A stretch of 64,000 nucleotides of DNA, taken from the NCBI GenBank assembly GCA_012513435.1, contig JAAZCE010000002.1, positions 1 to 64,000 of the forward strand. Direction: 5' to 3'. The notes under the pieces are model-generated. The model worked only from the letters and a program-made list of their open reading frames with translations. It had not been told where the DNA came from and did not search any database. The DNA comes from Clostridiales bacterium (GTDB lineage: Bacteria > Bacillota > Clostridia > Peptostreptococcales > Anaerovoracaceae). Positions 35,487-43,157 of the stretch are shown here, in pieces (positions within the stretch are counted from its first letter, which is position 1; every line of letters begins with the position of its first letter). The translations under genes and the position numbers were made by a program.

Positions 35487-36593
35487 TTATTTAAAAAGCC
35501 GCCTTATTCTAGACTCTCCTTCCCTCAGGAAGCCCTCTTCATCACTGCTTTTGTACTTGTTCATCAGTTTGGCCAGGTTCTGCTCGCCGCCCTGGTCCTC
35601 TTCGTAGAGCTTCCGCTGGAAATCATTGAGGTCCTCAACGTTTTTGATATGAGCTTTTATAGGTGTTGGCAGGACGATAATATAAATCATCGGTGCAATG
35701 ACGAAAATCTGGAATACCGTCCACCCCAAAAGTATCCCAACTGTAACCTCAGTGGACAGGCTGCCGACAAAGATTGCTATGGTCAAAATCACTCCCACTA
35801 TCCATATGATTATATTTATATTGGTCTTGTCTATGAACCTGAGTTTTTTCTGCAGTACTCTGTCGTACCATATTCCAGTGCCGCGTTTAGCCTGAAGCAT
35901 CTGATTCCATTTGTTTCTGCCAAGCATCATCTTCAGCGCAGCTTTGTAGTCCTCCGGTGAAGCCTTTCCCTCAGGGACTTCTTCAGCACTGTAAGCTGTA
36001 ATATCATAAAATATCCCGGCAAATACTCCGGTGCCCTCACCCATAACGGATATTTCCTCTCTGTCATCCTCTCCGCAGTTGAGAACAAGCTGCTGGCCGG
36101 CTCTTATCATTGTGGTCACTCCGGCTATGGAAGCTATTATATACCCTTCAACGCAAAATATGCCGTAGGAAGCATTGGTGTATTCTCCCTCTGAGCTTAC
36201 ATCCAATTTCATGGAGCTATTCTTAACAGAGAGCTTTTCAAGTCTGCCTGCACATCCCTTCCTGACCATAAGGTTGTAGTCTCGTATTTTACCGAAGCAT
36301 TTAGTTTTGATTCCGCCGTCAAAGCTGTCCTGCTCATATTGCTTGAGACTTACAGATCTCTGCTGGCCGTAGGCAAGAACAGCCTCTCCTTCAAGCACCA
36401 TAAGTATGCGATCATAATCCGGCAGCCTGGTAAAAGACGATTCCTCCAAATCCACTGTCGCCGAGCTGAGCCTCCATATGAAATCACGTTCCAGATACTT
36501 TGAAGCAGAAGGAAAGATACCAGTCTCACTGGTGCTTCCCCCTGACCACTTGCTCACAACGAATTCATTCTCTTTTATTAATACTTTTTCCAT
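35487..36593 (-). CDS. HutD/Ves-type cupin fused to a membrane domain
   Basis: 368 residues. Residues about 1-185 match the HutD/Ves (DUF886) bicupin: KWSGGSTSETGIFP, FIWRLSSATVD, FTRLPDYDRILMVLEGE. HutD proteins normally end there (about 190 residues). Here a linker and a C-terminal part follow, with two membrane helices (about 252-300: IIIWIVGVILTIAIFVGSL and VFQIFVIAPMIYIIVL) and a charged tail rich in Lys/Glu. No histidine-utilisation genes are nearby. The architecture suggests a membrane-tethered small-molecule sensor or regulator; this is inference. It is 13 bases downstream of the YitT gene. Confidence 0.75.
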   Translation of the reverse strand: MEKVLIKENEFVVSKWSGGSTSETGIFPSASKYLERDFIWRLSSATVDLEESSFTRLPDYDRILMVLEGEAVLAYGQQRSVSLKQYEQDSFDGGIKTKCFGKIRDYNLMVRKGCAGRLEKLSVKNSSMKLDVSSEGEYTNASYGIFCVEGYIIASIAGVTTMIRAGQQLVLNCGEDDREEISVMGEGTGVFAGIFYDITAYSAEEVPEGKASPEDYKAALKMMLGRNKWNQMLQAKRGTGIWYDRVLQKKLRFIDKTNINIIIWIVGVILTIAIFVGSLSTEVTVGILLGWTVFQIFVIAPMIYIIVLPTPIKAHIKNVEDLNDFQRKLYEEDQGGEQNLAKLMNKYKSSDEEGFLREGESRIRRLFK

Positions 36594-36605
36594 AATTTGA
36601 TTATA

Positions 36606-37523
36606 TCATTCCTTAACTATATCGTCAAAATCTTTCCCTGCACCCCATACGGTCTCTACTCTAATAAGGGTTACAAAAGCTCCTCTGTCGATTTCAGCAA
36701 TCTTTTTCTTTACCATGGTGCTTTCTCTCGGAGAACAGAGAAGTATAAGCTGTCGCATGGTCTTATGAGTATATTCTCCCTGTATTTCGGTGCTGGATAC
36801 TCCCCTGCCTAAATCGTTGATAATGTAATCCCGCATCTTTTCGTATTCCGACGTTATGATTGTAATTTTCATTACCTTGTTTTCAAAACCGTATAGTATG
36901 ACTTCCGATGTCTTGGTTATTATCACCTGAGTTATTAAAGCATACAGGGCGATATTTCTTCCGTAGACAACTGCCGAAGACAGTATTATCACGGCATCTA
37001 TGCACATCAATATCTTGCTTAAGCTCACATTATGGAAGAACTTCTTTCTCAGCAGTTTAGCTATGGCATCAGTCCCCGCTGAAGCGTAGCCTCTCCAAAA
37101 GACAAGACCCACATATATTCCCGTAAACACTCCACAGAAAACGGCGGCAAGCAATATGTCCTTTTCCTCCAGAAGCTGGAAGTCAAAACGCTCGAAGACA
37201 AAGAGCACCGCAGGATACATTATGGAAAGCAGCAATATCTTTTTCAATTCCTTCCAGCCCATAAATATGGCTACCAACACCACCACTACAAGAGAGCCAC
37301 CGTAAAATAAAAAAGAAAAGTCTATATCCACATAGTTCTGAACTATCCTCACAACTCCCGTTATTCCTCCTGAGGTCAGTCCGTTTGGGAGCAATACTCC
37401 GACAACAGAAAAAGCACTTACAGAGCAGGCTATCAGCAGTATAGCAAAATCGACCATGAATTCCTTGACTGCCTTCTTTGTAAATATCTTTTTCTTTTCT
37501 TTCTCTTCTTTCTTTTCCTTCAT
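36606..37523 (-). CDS. YitT family membrane protein (DUF161 + DUF2179)
   Basis: 305 residues: five to six membrane helices (about 20-200, with GLTSGGITGVVRI and GTDAIAKLL) followed by a soluble DUF2179 domain (KVMKITIITSEYEKMRDYIINDLGRGVSSTEIQGEYT). Function is unknown for the family. The start overlaps the stop of the upstream DNA methyltransferase by one base, so the two are translated from one message. Confidence 0.87.
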   Translation of the reverse strand: MKEKKEEKEKKKIFTKKAVKEFMVDFAILLIACSVSAFSVVGVLLPNGLTSGGITGVVRIVQNYVDIDFSFLFYGGSLVVVVLVAIFMGWKELKKILLLSIMYPAVLFVFERFDFQLLEEKDILLAAVFCGVFTGIYVGLVFWRGYASAGTDAIAKLLRKKFFHNVSLSKILMCIDAVIILSSAVVYGRNIALYALITQVIITKTSEVILYGFENKVMKITIITSEYEKMRDYIINDLGRGVSSTEIQGEYTHKTMRQLILLCSPRESTMVKKKIAEIDRGAFVTLIRVETVWGAGKDFDDIVKE

Positions 37524-38836
37524 TATTCCTCACTCCCCTCAAATCGGTTTCCAAAAACATCGTACCCTGCAACATGGATTCTGGCACTTCCCTTTTTACC
37601 TGAACATATTGCACTTCTCTGCCCTTTGGTCAATATGATGTCCGGCCTGTGAACCTGTCCGTCGTAGTTCATATCAATGCTCCAGAGCTTTATAAGGCTC
37701 AGACTGTCCTTTTCCAGGTAGCCTGTCATCTCCTCCGCTTCCTTAACTGGTATGTATTGCTCATTCAGCTTGTATTCCTGCAACACCATCAAATCTTTAT
37801 CCAATTTCCAGCTCAGACTCCCTACACCGAACCATGGTTCAGTTCCCTTACCGTTAAAGCTCACTTCAAAGCAGCCCTCTTGTCCTGAGAGCCTCCACAC
37901 TGCATCTGATATGGCCGGGCCTCCGCTGTCGCACATTATCCACTGCCTGTTCATGCGGCTGCAAACACATCCAAAAGTCCCGGAGCCGGAAAAGAAATCC
38001 GCACATATATCACCTTCGTTGCTAGAGGCTTCCAGTATTCTACCTATGAGCTTCTCCGGTTTCTGCGTGGCATATCCTGTTCTTTCCTTTGATGTGCGCC
38101 CCACCATGTCAATGGACCATACATCCTTCATGTTGACTACCGTATACCAGCCCTTCTCATCCTCGTATTCTTTCACACCCTTAAACCTGTAGGGCTTCAA
38201 CTCTCTATTATATGATTTTTCTCTCAACAGGTTAAAGTCATACTTGGAGGATTTGCTGTAAAGTAGCAAATTGTCGTGTTTCCTTGAGAATGACTTCTTA
38301 TTGCTTCCGCCGGACTTATATGTCCATATTACTTCATTTATAAAATTTTTTTCTCCAAATACCTGATCCATAATGATTTTGACATAATGAACGCCGTGCC
38401 AATCCAAATGAACCCAGATGGAGCCCTTATCAGACAGCAGCTCCTTCATAAGCATAAGCCTTACCGTAAGCATTGTAAGGTATTCAGCCAATCCGTCGCT
38501 CCACCTGTCATCATATGCCGGAACCTTATACAACCTGGATTTTCCCACCTTATCCGACTGAAGCTGGACCGATGACTGGTATTTAGCATTAGAAAAAAAA
38601 GGCGGGTCTAAATAAATCAGTTTTATTTTTCCTGCCATTTTCTTTTCTTTTATAAGGTACTTCATATAGGTCAAATTATCTGACTTGACCAACCTGTTTA
38701 CAGGTTTCGCATTATCATGTCCCCCATCATAATGCTCCTTTACTTCATATTCCCATGAGTCCCTCGAGGACATAAGGTTATGAAATTGTTTTCTTCCCTG
38801 GTCAAAAGCATCTGCAAGATTTTTTAGACTTAACAC
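37523..38836 (-). CDS. Orphan site-specific DNA methyltransferase (beta class, N6_N4_Mtase)
   Basis: 437 residues. The catalytic motif DPPF (residues 77-80) precedes the SAM-binding FxGxG motif (DFFSGSGTFGC, about 280), which defines the beta class of adenine-N6/cytosine-N4 methyltransferases such as type III Mod and orphan enzymes. IWTYKSGGSNKKSFSRKHDNLL is the usual central block. The last about 100 residues, a probable extra domain, are not recognised. No restriction endonuclease or specificity gene is adjacent; neighbours are a YitT gene (overlapping) and an RpiR regulator, so it is probably a solitary, possibly epigenetic, methylase. Confidence 0.85.
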   Translation of the reverse strand: MLSLKNLADAFDQGRKQFHNLMSSRDSWEYEVKEHYDGGHDNAKPVNRLVKSDNLTYMKYLIKEKKMAGKIKLIYLDPPFFSNAKYQSSVQLQSDKVGKSRLYKVPAYDDRWSDGLAEYLTMLTVRLMLMKELLSDKGSIWVHLDWHGVHYVKIIMDQVFGEKNFINEVIWTYKSGGSNKKSFSRKHDNLLLYSKSSKYDFNLLREKSYNRELKPYRFKGVKEYEDEKGWYTVVNMKDVWSIDMVGRTSKERTGYATQKPEKLIGRILEASSNEGDICADFFSGSGTFGCVCSRMNRQWIMCDSGGPAISDAVWRLSGQEGCFEVSFNGKGTEPWFGVGSLSWKLDKDLMVLQEYKLNEQYIPVKEAEEMTGYLEKDSLSLIKLWSIDMNYDGQVHRPDIILTKGQRSAICSGKKGSARIHVAGYDVFGNRFEGSEE

Positions 38837-38857
38837 CGGCTTCTCCTTATCAGTCTT

Positions 38858-39736
38858 TTACAGGAGCACGTCAAAATGCTCGCCCAGCTTTAACTGTTTT
38901 TTCAATTTTTTATCAATATTCTCCTTGTTTTGCTCATATGCCTCCATAATTATCATATTGCACAAGCTCATGTAGGCCACATATGAATTAATCATTTCGT
39001 TTGCTCTGTCTGTTACAGTTATGTTCTCATCACACAGAGATGAAAGCTCAAGACTATTGGCGTTTGAAATATATGTGATATAAGTGCCGGCTTCCTTAGC
39101 CGCCATTATTATGGATTTCTCAATTTTCAGGTGTCTCGGTGTCGAAAAGATTATCATCAAACCCTTTTCGTCAAATCCTGCCACCGACCGCGAGGTTGCA
39201 AACCCGCCGTCTGTATAAAGGCGTGAGCTATATCCCAGTATGCTAAGATACCACTCCAAAAATGTGGCGGGCACAGCATCCGTACCAAAGCCCGCAATAT
39301 GAATGAATTCAGCGCTGTTAATTCTTTTGGTCAAGTTAGTCACAATATTTCTGTCAAAGGTTTCGTAGAATTCCTTCATACAGGAAAAATCATCGTGCAC
39401 TATTTTATCCATTAATGAACTTCCATCGCGTTCAGATTCCACTTCAAGACGAAGTGGGTAGGCCGTTGCCCTGTAAAATCGTGAATGCGGAGCATAATAT
39501 TCATGGGTCTCGGCTTTTAGGGCATTTTTAAAATCGAGGAAACCCTTGTATCCCAAAGACTGGGTAAAGCGAATAATGGTAGCATCGCTTACATCAAGCT
39601 CCCCTGCAATTTCCTGTATAGCCATGGACGGCAATTTTCTATAATTATCAGTGATATACTGGGCTATCACCTTCTGTGATTTGGTGAACTGTCCATAGTT
39701 TTCATTGATAACATCAACGATTTTATGCTTCTTCAT
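38858..39736 (-). CDS. RpiR/MurR family transcriptional regulator
   Basis: 292 residues: an N-terminal winged helix typical of RpiR (FTKSQKVIAQYITDNYRKLPSMAIQEIAGELDVSDATIIRFTQSLGYKGF reads as helix-turn-helix at about 15-65) and a C-terminal SIS domain that senses phosphorylated or amino sugars or related ligands (HIAGFGTDAVPATFLEW, IFSTPRHLKIEKSIIMAAKEAG). It is divergent from the D-aminoacylase/DUF819 operon at 39911, which it probably controls; 174 bases separate the start codons. Confidence 0.88.
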   Translation of the reverse strand: MKKHKIVDVINENYGQFTKSQKVIAQYITDNYRKLPSMAIQEIAGELDVSDATIIRFTQSLGYKGFLDFKNALKAETHEYYAPHSRFYRATAYPLRLEVESERDGSSLMDKIVHDDFSCMKEFYETFDRNIVTNLTKRINSAEFIHIAGFGTDAVPATFLEWYLSILGYSSRLYTDGGFATSRSVAGFDEKGLMIIFSTPRHLKIEKSIIMAAKEAGTYITYISNANSLELSSLCDENITVTDRANEMINSYVAYMSLCNMIIMEAYEQNKENIDKKLKKQLKLGEHFDVLL

Positions 39737-39910
39737 AACACGATTCCTCTTGTCAAATTATTACGAATTCATATTAACATGTATTCCCAATTCAAACAAT
39801 AAAAATCTTATAAATTGACCTGAGCCGTATTGTCTGAAATTACAGTTTTTTGTCTGTTTTTTCTACATTTGTATCCTACTATAAAATAAAAAATGGAAGG
39901 AGGAAATATT

Positions 39911-41515
39911 TTGAGTTACAATCTTATTATAAAAGGCGGCAAAATAATCGACGGTACCGGCAAAAAAAGATATCGCGGCTGTCTCGCAATTAAGGACGGT
40001 AAGATAGCTAAAATCGCACCTGTCATTGATGATGCTTCCGAAATTACCATTGACGCAGGCGGCAAAGTCGTATCACCAGGATTCATTGACCCTCACGCCC
40101 ACAATGATGGATATATTTTTATGGACCCATCAAACAGCTATAAGCTGTTCCAAGGTGTTACCACGGAAATATCCGGTAACTGCGGAGAAGGCCTTGTCCC
40201 GGTGTCGGACGAGTATTTCAGCGAAATCTGCGAATACTACCGCCCATATTATCCGGCTGATGATTTCAACACCTATAAAACAGGTGCGGTCTTTTACGGC
40301 AAAATTGATGGGCTTCCCCTTGGCAACAACATAGGATTCCTATGTGCCCACGGTACATTGAGAATGTCTGTAATGGGATTCAGTGCGAAAGCGGCAGATT
40401 CATCCCGGTTAGAGCTGATGAAAAAAAGACTGGCAGAATGTATGGAAAGCGGTGCCTTGGGCATGTCCACAGGCCTGGTCTATTCCCCAGGCTGCTTCGC
40501 AGATACCGAAGAGCTTATTGAGCTTTGCAAGGTAGTGCATCAGTATAATGGTATCTACTGTACTCATCTCCGCAGTGAAGGCTACGGTTTAATTGATTCC
40601 GTCAATGAAGCCATCAGAATTGCCAGAGAGTCAAAGGTAAGAACTGTTATTTCGCATTTGAAGGCTCTGGGAAGGAATTATTGGGGTCTTTCTGCAAAAA
40701 TTATTGAGCTCATCGAATCAGCCAGAGCTGATGGCATAGACATTTACTGTGACCAATATCCTTATACTACAAGCTGTACAGTTCTTCATTGGGTTATCCC
40801 TATCGAATATACCACAGGTGGCTTCGTGAAAATGTGCCAGCGATTATCTGACCCTGCCGAGAGGCAGCACATTAAGGATATGTACGCCAATAAGTTTGGA
40901 CTATGGGACAATCTCATGGAGAACATCACCCCATCGGGAATTCACGTACTGAAAGCCGATAAAACTCCTGACGCTGTAGGAAAAACCATTCAGGGATATG
41001 CTGACAGTATGGGAGCCGACCCACACGATGCTCTCTTCGATGTGATAGTTGCTAATAAGGCCGATTCCATTGCCGCCTTTGATTGCATGAGTGAGGATGA
41101 TGTTAAGTACATAATGAAACGTCATGAATACTGTATGGTAGGCAGTGATGGTATAGATGTTTTGCCTAAGGAAAAAAACCATCCAAGGCTCACCGGCGCT
41201 TTCCCTAGAGTTTTGGGAAAGTACGTTCGGCAGGAGGCTGTTCTCTCTCTTGAAACCGCTGTAAAAAAAATGACCTCGCTTCCGGCAAAAGTCGTAGGTA
41301 TTCCCAACAAAGGTATTCTTAAAAAAGGCTTTGATGCTGATATCTGTATCTTTGATGAGGACAGGATTATCGACAAAGGCACCCTTGATGACTTTAACAT
41401 CAAACCGGAAGGAATCGAATGGGTCATCGTCAACGGTAAAATCGCACTGGCAGACGGACAGTACACGGGTACTGCATCCGGAAGGAGAATCACTAAGCAA
41501 GGAGGTGCAAGTTGA
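39911..41515 (+). CDS. N-acyl-D-amino-acid deacylase (D-aminoacylase) family
   Basis: 534 residues, amidohydrolase superfamily. Start: SYNLIIKGGKIIDGTGKKRYRG; metal site DPHAHND; then GNCGEG, CTHLRSEG and HLKALG blocks and a C-terminal GFDADICIFD strand typical of D-aminoacylases and D-glutamate/aspartate deacylases. It would release D-amino acids from N-acyl forms, for example from wall turnover. The frame opens at an ATG at 39893, but AAGGAGG lies inside that stretch, seven bases before a TTG at 39911, so TTG is the better start. It overlaps the next gene by four bases. Probably regulated by the divergent RpiR protein. Confidence 0.88.
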   Translation: MSYNLIIKGGKIIDGTGKKRYRGCLAIKDGKIAKIAPVIDDASEITIDAGGKVVSPGFIDPHAHNDGYIFMDPSNSYKLFQGVTTEISGNCGEGLVPVSDEYFSEICEYYRPYYPADDFNTYKTGAVFYGKIDGLPLGNNIGFLCAHGTLRMSVMGFSAKAADSSRLELMKKRLAECMESGALGMSTGLVYSPGCFADTEELIELCKVVHQYNGIYCTHLRSEGYGLIDSVNEAIRIARESKVRTVISHLKALGRNYWGLSAKIIELIESARADGIDIYCDQYPYTTSCTVLHWVIPIEYTTGGFVKMCQRLSDPAERQHIKDMYANKFGLWDNLMENITPSGIHVLKADKTPDAVGKTIQGYADSMGADPHDALFDVIVANKADSIAAFDCMSEDDVKYIMKRHEYCMVGSDGIDVLPKEKNHPRLTGAFPRVLGKYVRQEAVLSLETAVKKMTSLPAKVVGIPNKGILKKGFDADICIFDEDRIIDKGTLDDFNIKPEGIEWVIVNGKIALADGQYTGTASGRRITKQGGAS

Positions 41516-42417
41516 TAATGTTTCTCATCGCCTGCTGCGGTACCATGCTGGGTGCAATACTCGCATCATGCATTTTTCACAATCAAATCGCCGAAATCTG
41601 GAAGCCTGCTGCAATGTTAACCGGCTCTCAGACAGGTGGAAGCACCAACGTTGTAGTTATGGCTGATGTCTGGAATATTACAGGTTCAACCTTTGACGCC
41701 ATATATGTTGCTGATATTCTTACCTTCACATTCACATTGTTCACATTGGTAATGCTTCCTTCTATCGGCTTCTTGAGAAAGAAGTACGGCACTATGTACA
41801 GCACACCAACGGTTGAAAGTGATATTAAGACGGAGGACGGCAGTGCTGTTGAACCGTCCATGAGCATTATTTCCATAGCAAAAGCACTGGCTATTTCCTT
41901 TGCCATCGTTTCGGTTTCGGTATTCATAGCTGACTGGGTCAACGCAACATTTGACAATTTCATCGTTTGCCAGCTGTTTGGCCAGAAATACCTGCTTCTC
42001 ACCTTATTCACCGTTTTCCTAGCAACCGTTTTCCCTAAATTCTTTAACTCTATGAAGGGCGCTCAAGATTTGGGAATATTTATGATGTTTATATTCTTTG
42101 TGGCAGTATCAATAGAAGCAGACCTGAAACAGGTCATAGCTCTCGGTCCATGGCTCATACTGTTCTCAGTTATAATATTCATAGGAATCATATTCATATC
42201 ACTCTTGTTCGGAAAAATATTCAAATTCAGTATTGAAGAAATTTCCGTTGCAGCCAACGCTGCCCTCGGCGGACCTACTACTGCCGCCGCCTCAGCGGCT
42301 GCCAGGGGCTATAAAGAACTTGTAACACCTGCTGTACTGGCCGGCACTCTCGGTTACGTTGTAGGAAACTACTTCGGAGTATTGATTGGTAACGTAGTGC
42401 TCAGCATGTTCGGCTAA
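41512..42417 (+). CDS. DUF819 family membrane protein, N-terminally short
   Basis: 301 residues with about eight membrane helices. Conserved DUF819 segments are present: MLTGSQTGGSTNVVVMADVW, and AANAALGGPTTAAASAAARGYKELVTPAVLAGTLGYVVGNYFG near the end. Typical members have about 380-400 residues; here the first 80-100, which include the opening helices, are missing. The start TTG at 41512 lies inside the D-aminoacylase stop (TTGA) with GGAGG six bases upstream, so the short form is cleanly expressible. It is probably a transporter for the substrate or product of the deacylase. Whether the short form works is uncertain. Confidence 0.8.
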   Translation: MIMFLIACCGTMLGAILASCIFHNQIAEIWKPAAMLTGSQTGGSTNVVVMADVWNITGSTFDAIYVADILTFTFTLFTLVMLPSIGFLRKKYGTMYSTPTVESDIKTEDGSAVEPSMSIISIAKALAISFAIVSVSVFIADWVNATFDNFIVCQLFGQKYLLLTLFTVFLATVFPKFFNSMKGAQDLGIFMMFIFFVAVSIEADLKQVIALGPWLILFSVIIFIGIIFISLLFGKIFKFSIEEISVAANAALGGPTTAAASAAARGYKELVTPAVLAGTLGYVVGNYFGVLIGNVVLSMFG

Positions 42418-42425
42418 ATACCTTT

Positions 42426-42460
42426 AAACAAGCCCTCGCTTTTGCGAGGGCTTGTTTGTT
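42426..42460 (+). terminator. Strong terminator behind the DUF819 gene
   Basis: Perfect 14-base stem (AAACAAGCCCTCGC / GCGAGGGCTTGTTT) with a TTTT loop. It lies between the DUF819 gene and the convergent toxin-antitoxin operon and can serve both strands. Confidence 0.9.
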
Positions 42461-42485
42461 AAAAAGAAGAGCTACAGCCCTTCCT

Positions 42486-42758
42486 TTAAAACAAATCGCT
42501 ATGTGTCCCTGTCCGAGTAAGATATAACACAAGACTTGTTTCAACTATTTCATAAACCAATAACCAGTCAGGCGTTATATGGCATTCCTTGCAGTCCGAA
42601 TATTCACCTGAAAGATTATGCTCCCTGTATTTCTCAGGAAGAGGCTCTCCTGTCATTATTAAATCAATCACATCTTCTAATAGAGATAAGTCATATCCTC
42701 TCTTCTGAACGCGTTTTAAATCTTTCTTGAACTTAGAAGTTAATTGTAATTTATACAT
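42486..42758 (-). CDS. yafQ: Type II toxin, YafQ/RelE superfamily
   Basis: 90 residues of the RelE/ParE fold: MYKLQLTSKFKKDLKRVQKRGYD at the start, the LPEKYREHNLSGEYSDCKECHI block and the C-terminal RTGTHSDLF with the catalytic histidine of YafQ. The family cleaves mRNA on the ribosome. ATG 42758 overlaps the antitoxin stop by eight bases (ATGTATAA), the usual coupling; a start four codons earlier is less likely. Confidence 0.92.
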   Translation of the reverse strand: MYKLQLTSKFKKDLKRVQKRGYDLSLLEDVIDLIMTGEPLPEKYREHNLSGEYSDCKECHITPDWLLVYEIVETSLVLYLTRTGTHSDLF

Positions 42759-43032
42759 CGCCAAGCACATCCTCTATCATTTCTCTTGCCGAAGAATATG
42801 TTTTTGCCTCCTCTAAGTGCTTTTTCATCTCCTGGACTTCTTTTATAGCGGCAATCGTTTCTGCGTTAGGCTTCTCATATCCAATATCAAAAGGGATTTT
42901 GTAATCCCTCACAGTCTTTTTGACAAACATATTGACCGCAGTAGACATAGATAACCCATTATCTTCGCAAAATGCTTCAAATTGATTTTTAAGGTCCGAA
43001 TTAATACGAATGTTAATATTGGTATTAACCAT
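42751..43032 (-). CDS. dinJ: Type II antitoxin, RelB/DinJ family
   Basis: 93 residues: an N-terminal ribbon-helix-helix (NTNINIRINSDLKNQFEAFCEDNGLSMSTAVNMF) and a C-terminal toxin-wrapping part ending in an acidic tail. It binds its own promoter and neutralises the YafQ toxin. GAGGAGG precedes the ATG. The operon has a near-perfect sigma-A promoter at 43065-43093. Confidence 0.92.
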   Translation of the reverse strand: MVNTNINIRINSDLKNQFEAFCEDNGLSMSTAVNMFVKKTVRDYKIPFDIGYEKPNAETIAAIKEVQEMKKHLEEAKTYSSAREMIEDVLGDV

Positions 43033-43064
43033 AATGAGTCCTCCTCTCTTCTATATTTATTAAC

Positions 43065-43093
43065 ATTGTATGTTATTTTATTTATAATGTCAA
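43065..43093 (-). promoter_or_regulatory. Sigma-A promoter of the dinJ-yafQ operon
   Basis: Minus strand TTGACA (43093-43088), 17-base spacer, TACAAT (43070-43065), 33 bases before the antitoxin start. Confidence 0.8.
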
Positions 43094-43157
43094 TAAATCT
43101 TGTATATAATCACATAAAACCAACTACGCATTCAATACACGATTGGCTTTTTATCTA

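Noticed and set aside
37523-38836. A complete restriction-modification system
   Set aside because: Neighbouring genes are YitT and RpiR; no nuclease or specificity gene is present in the window.
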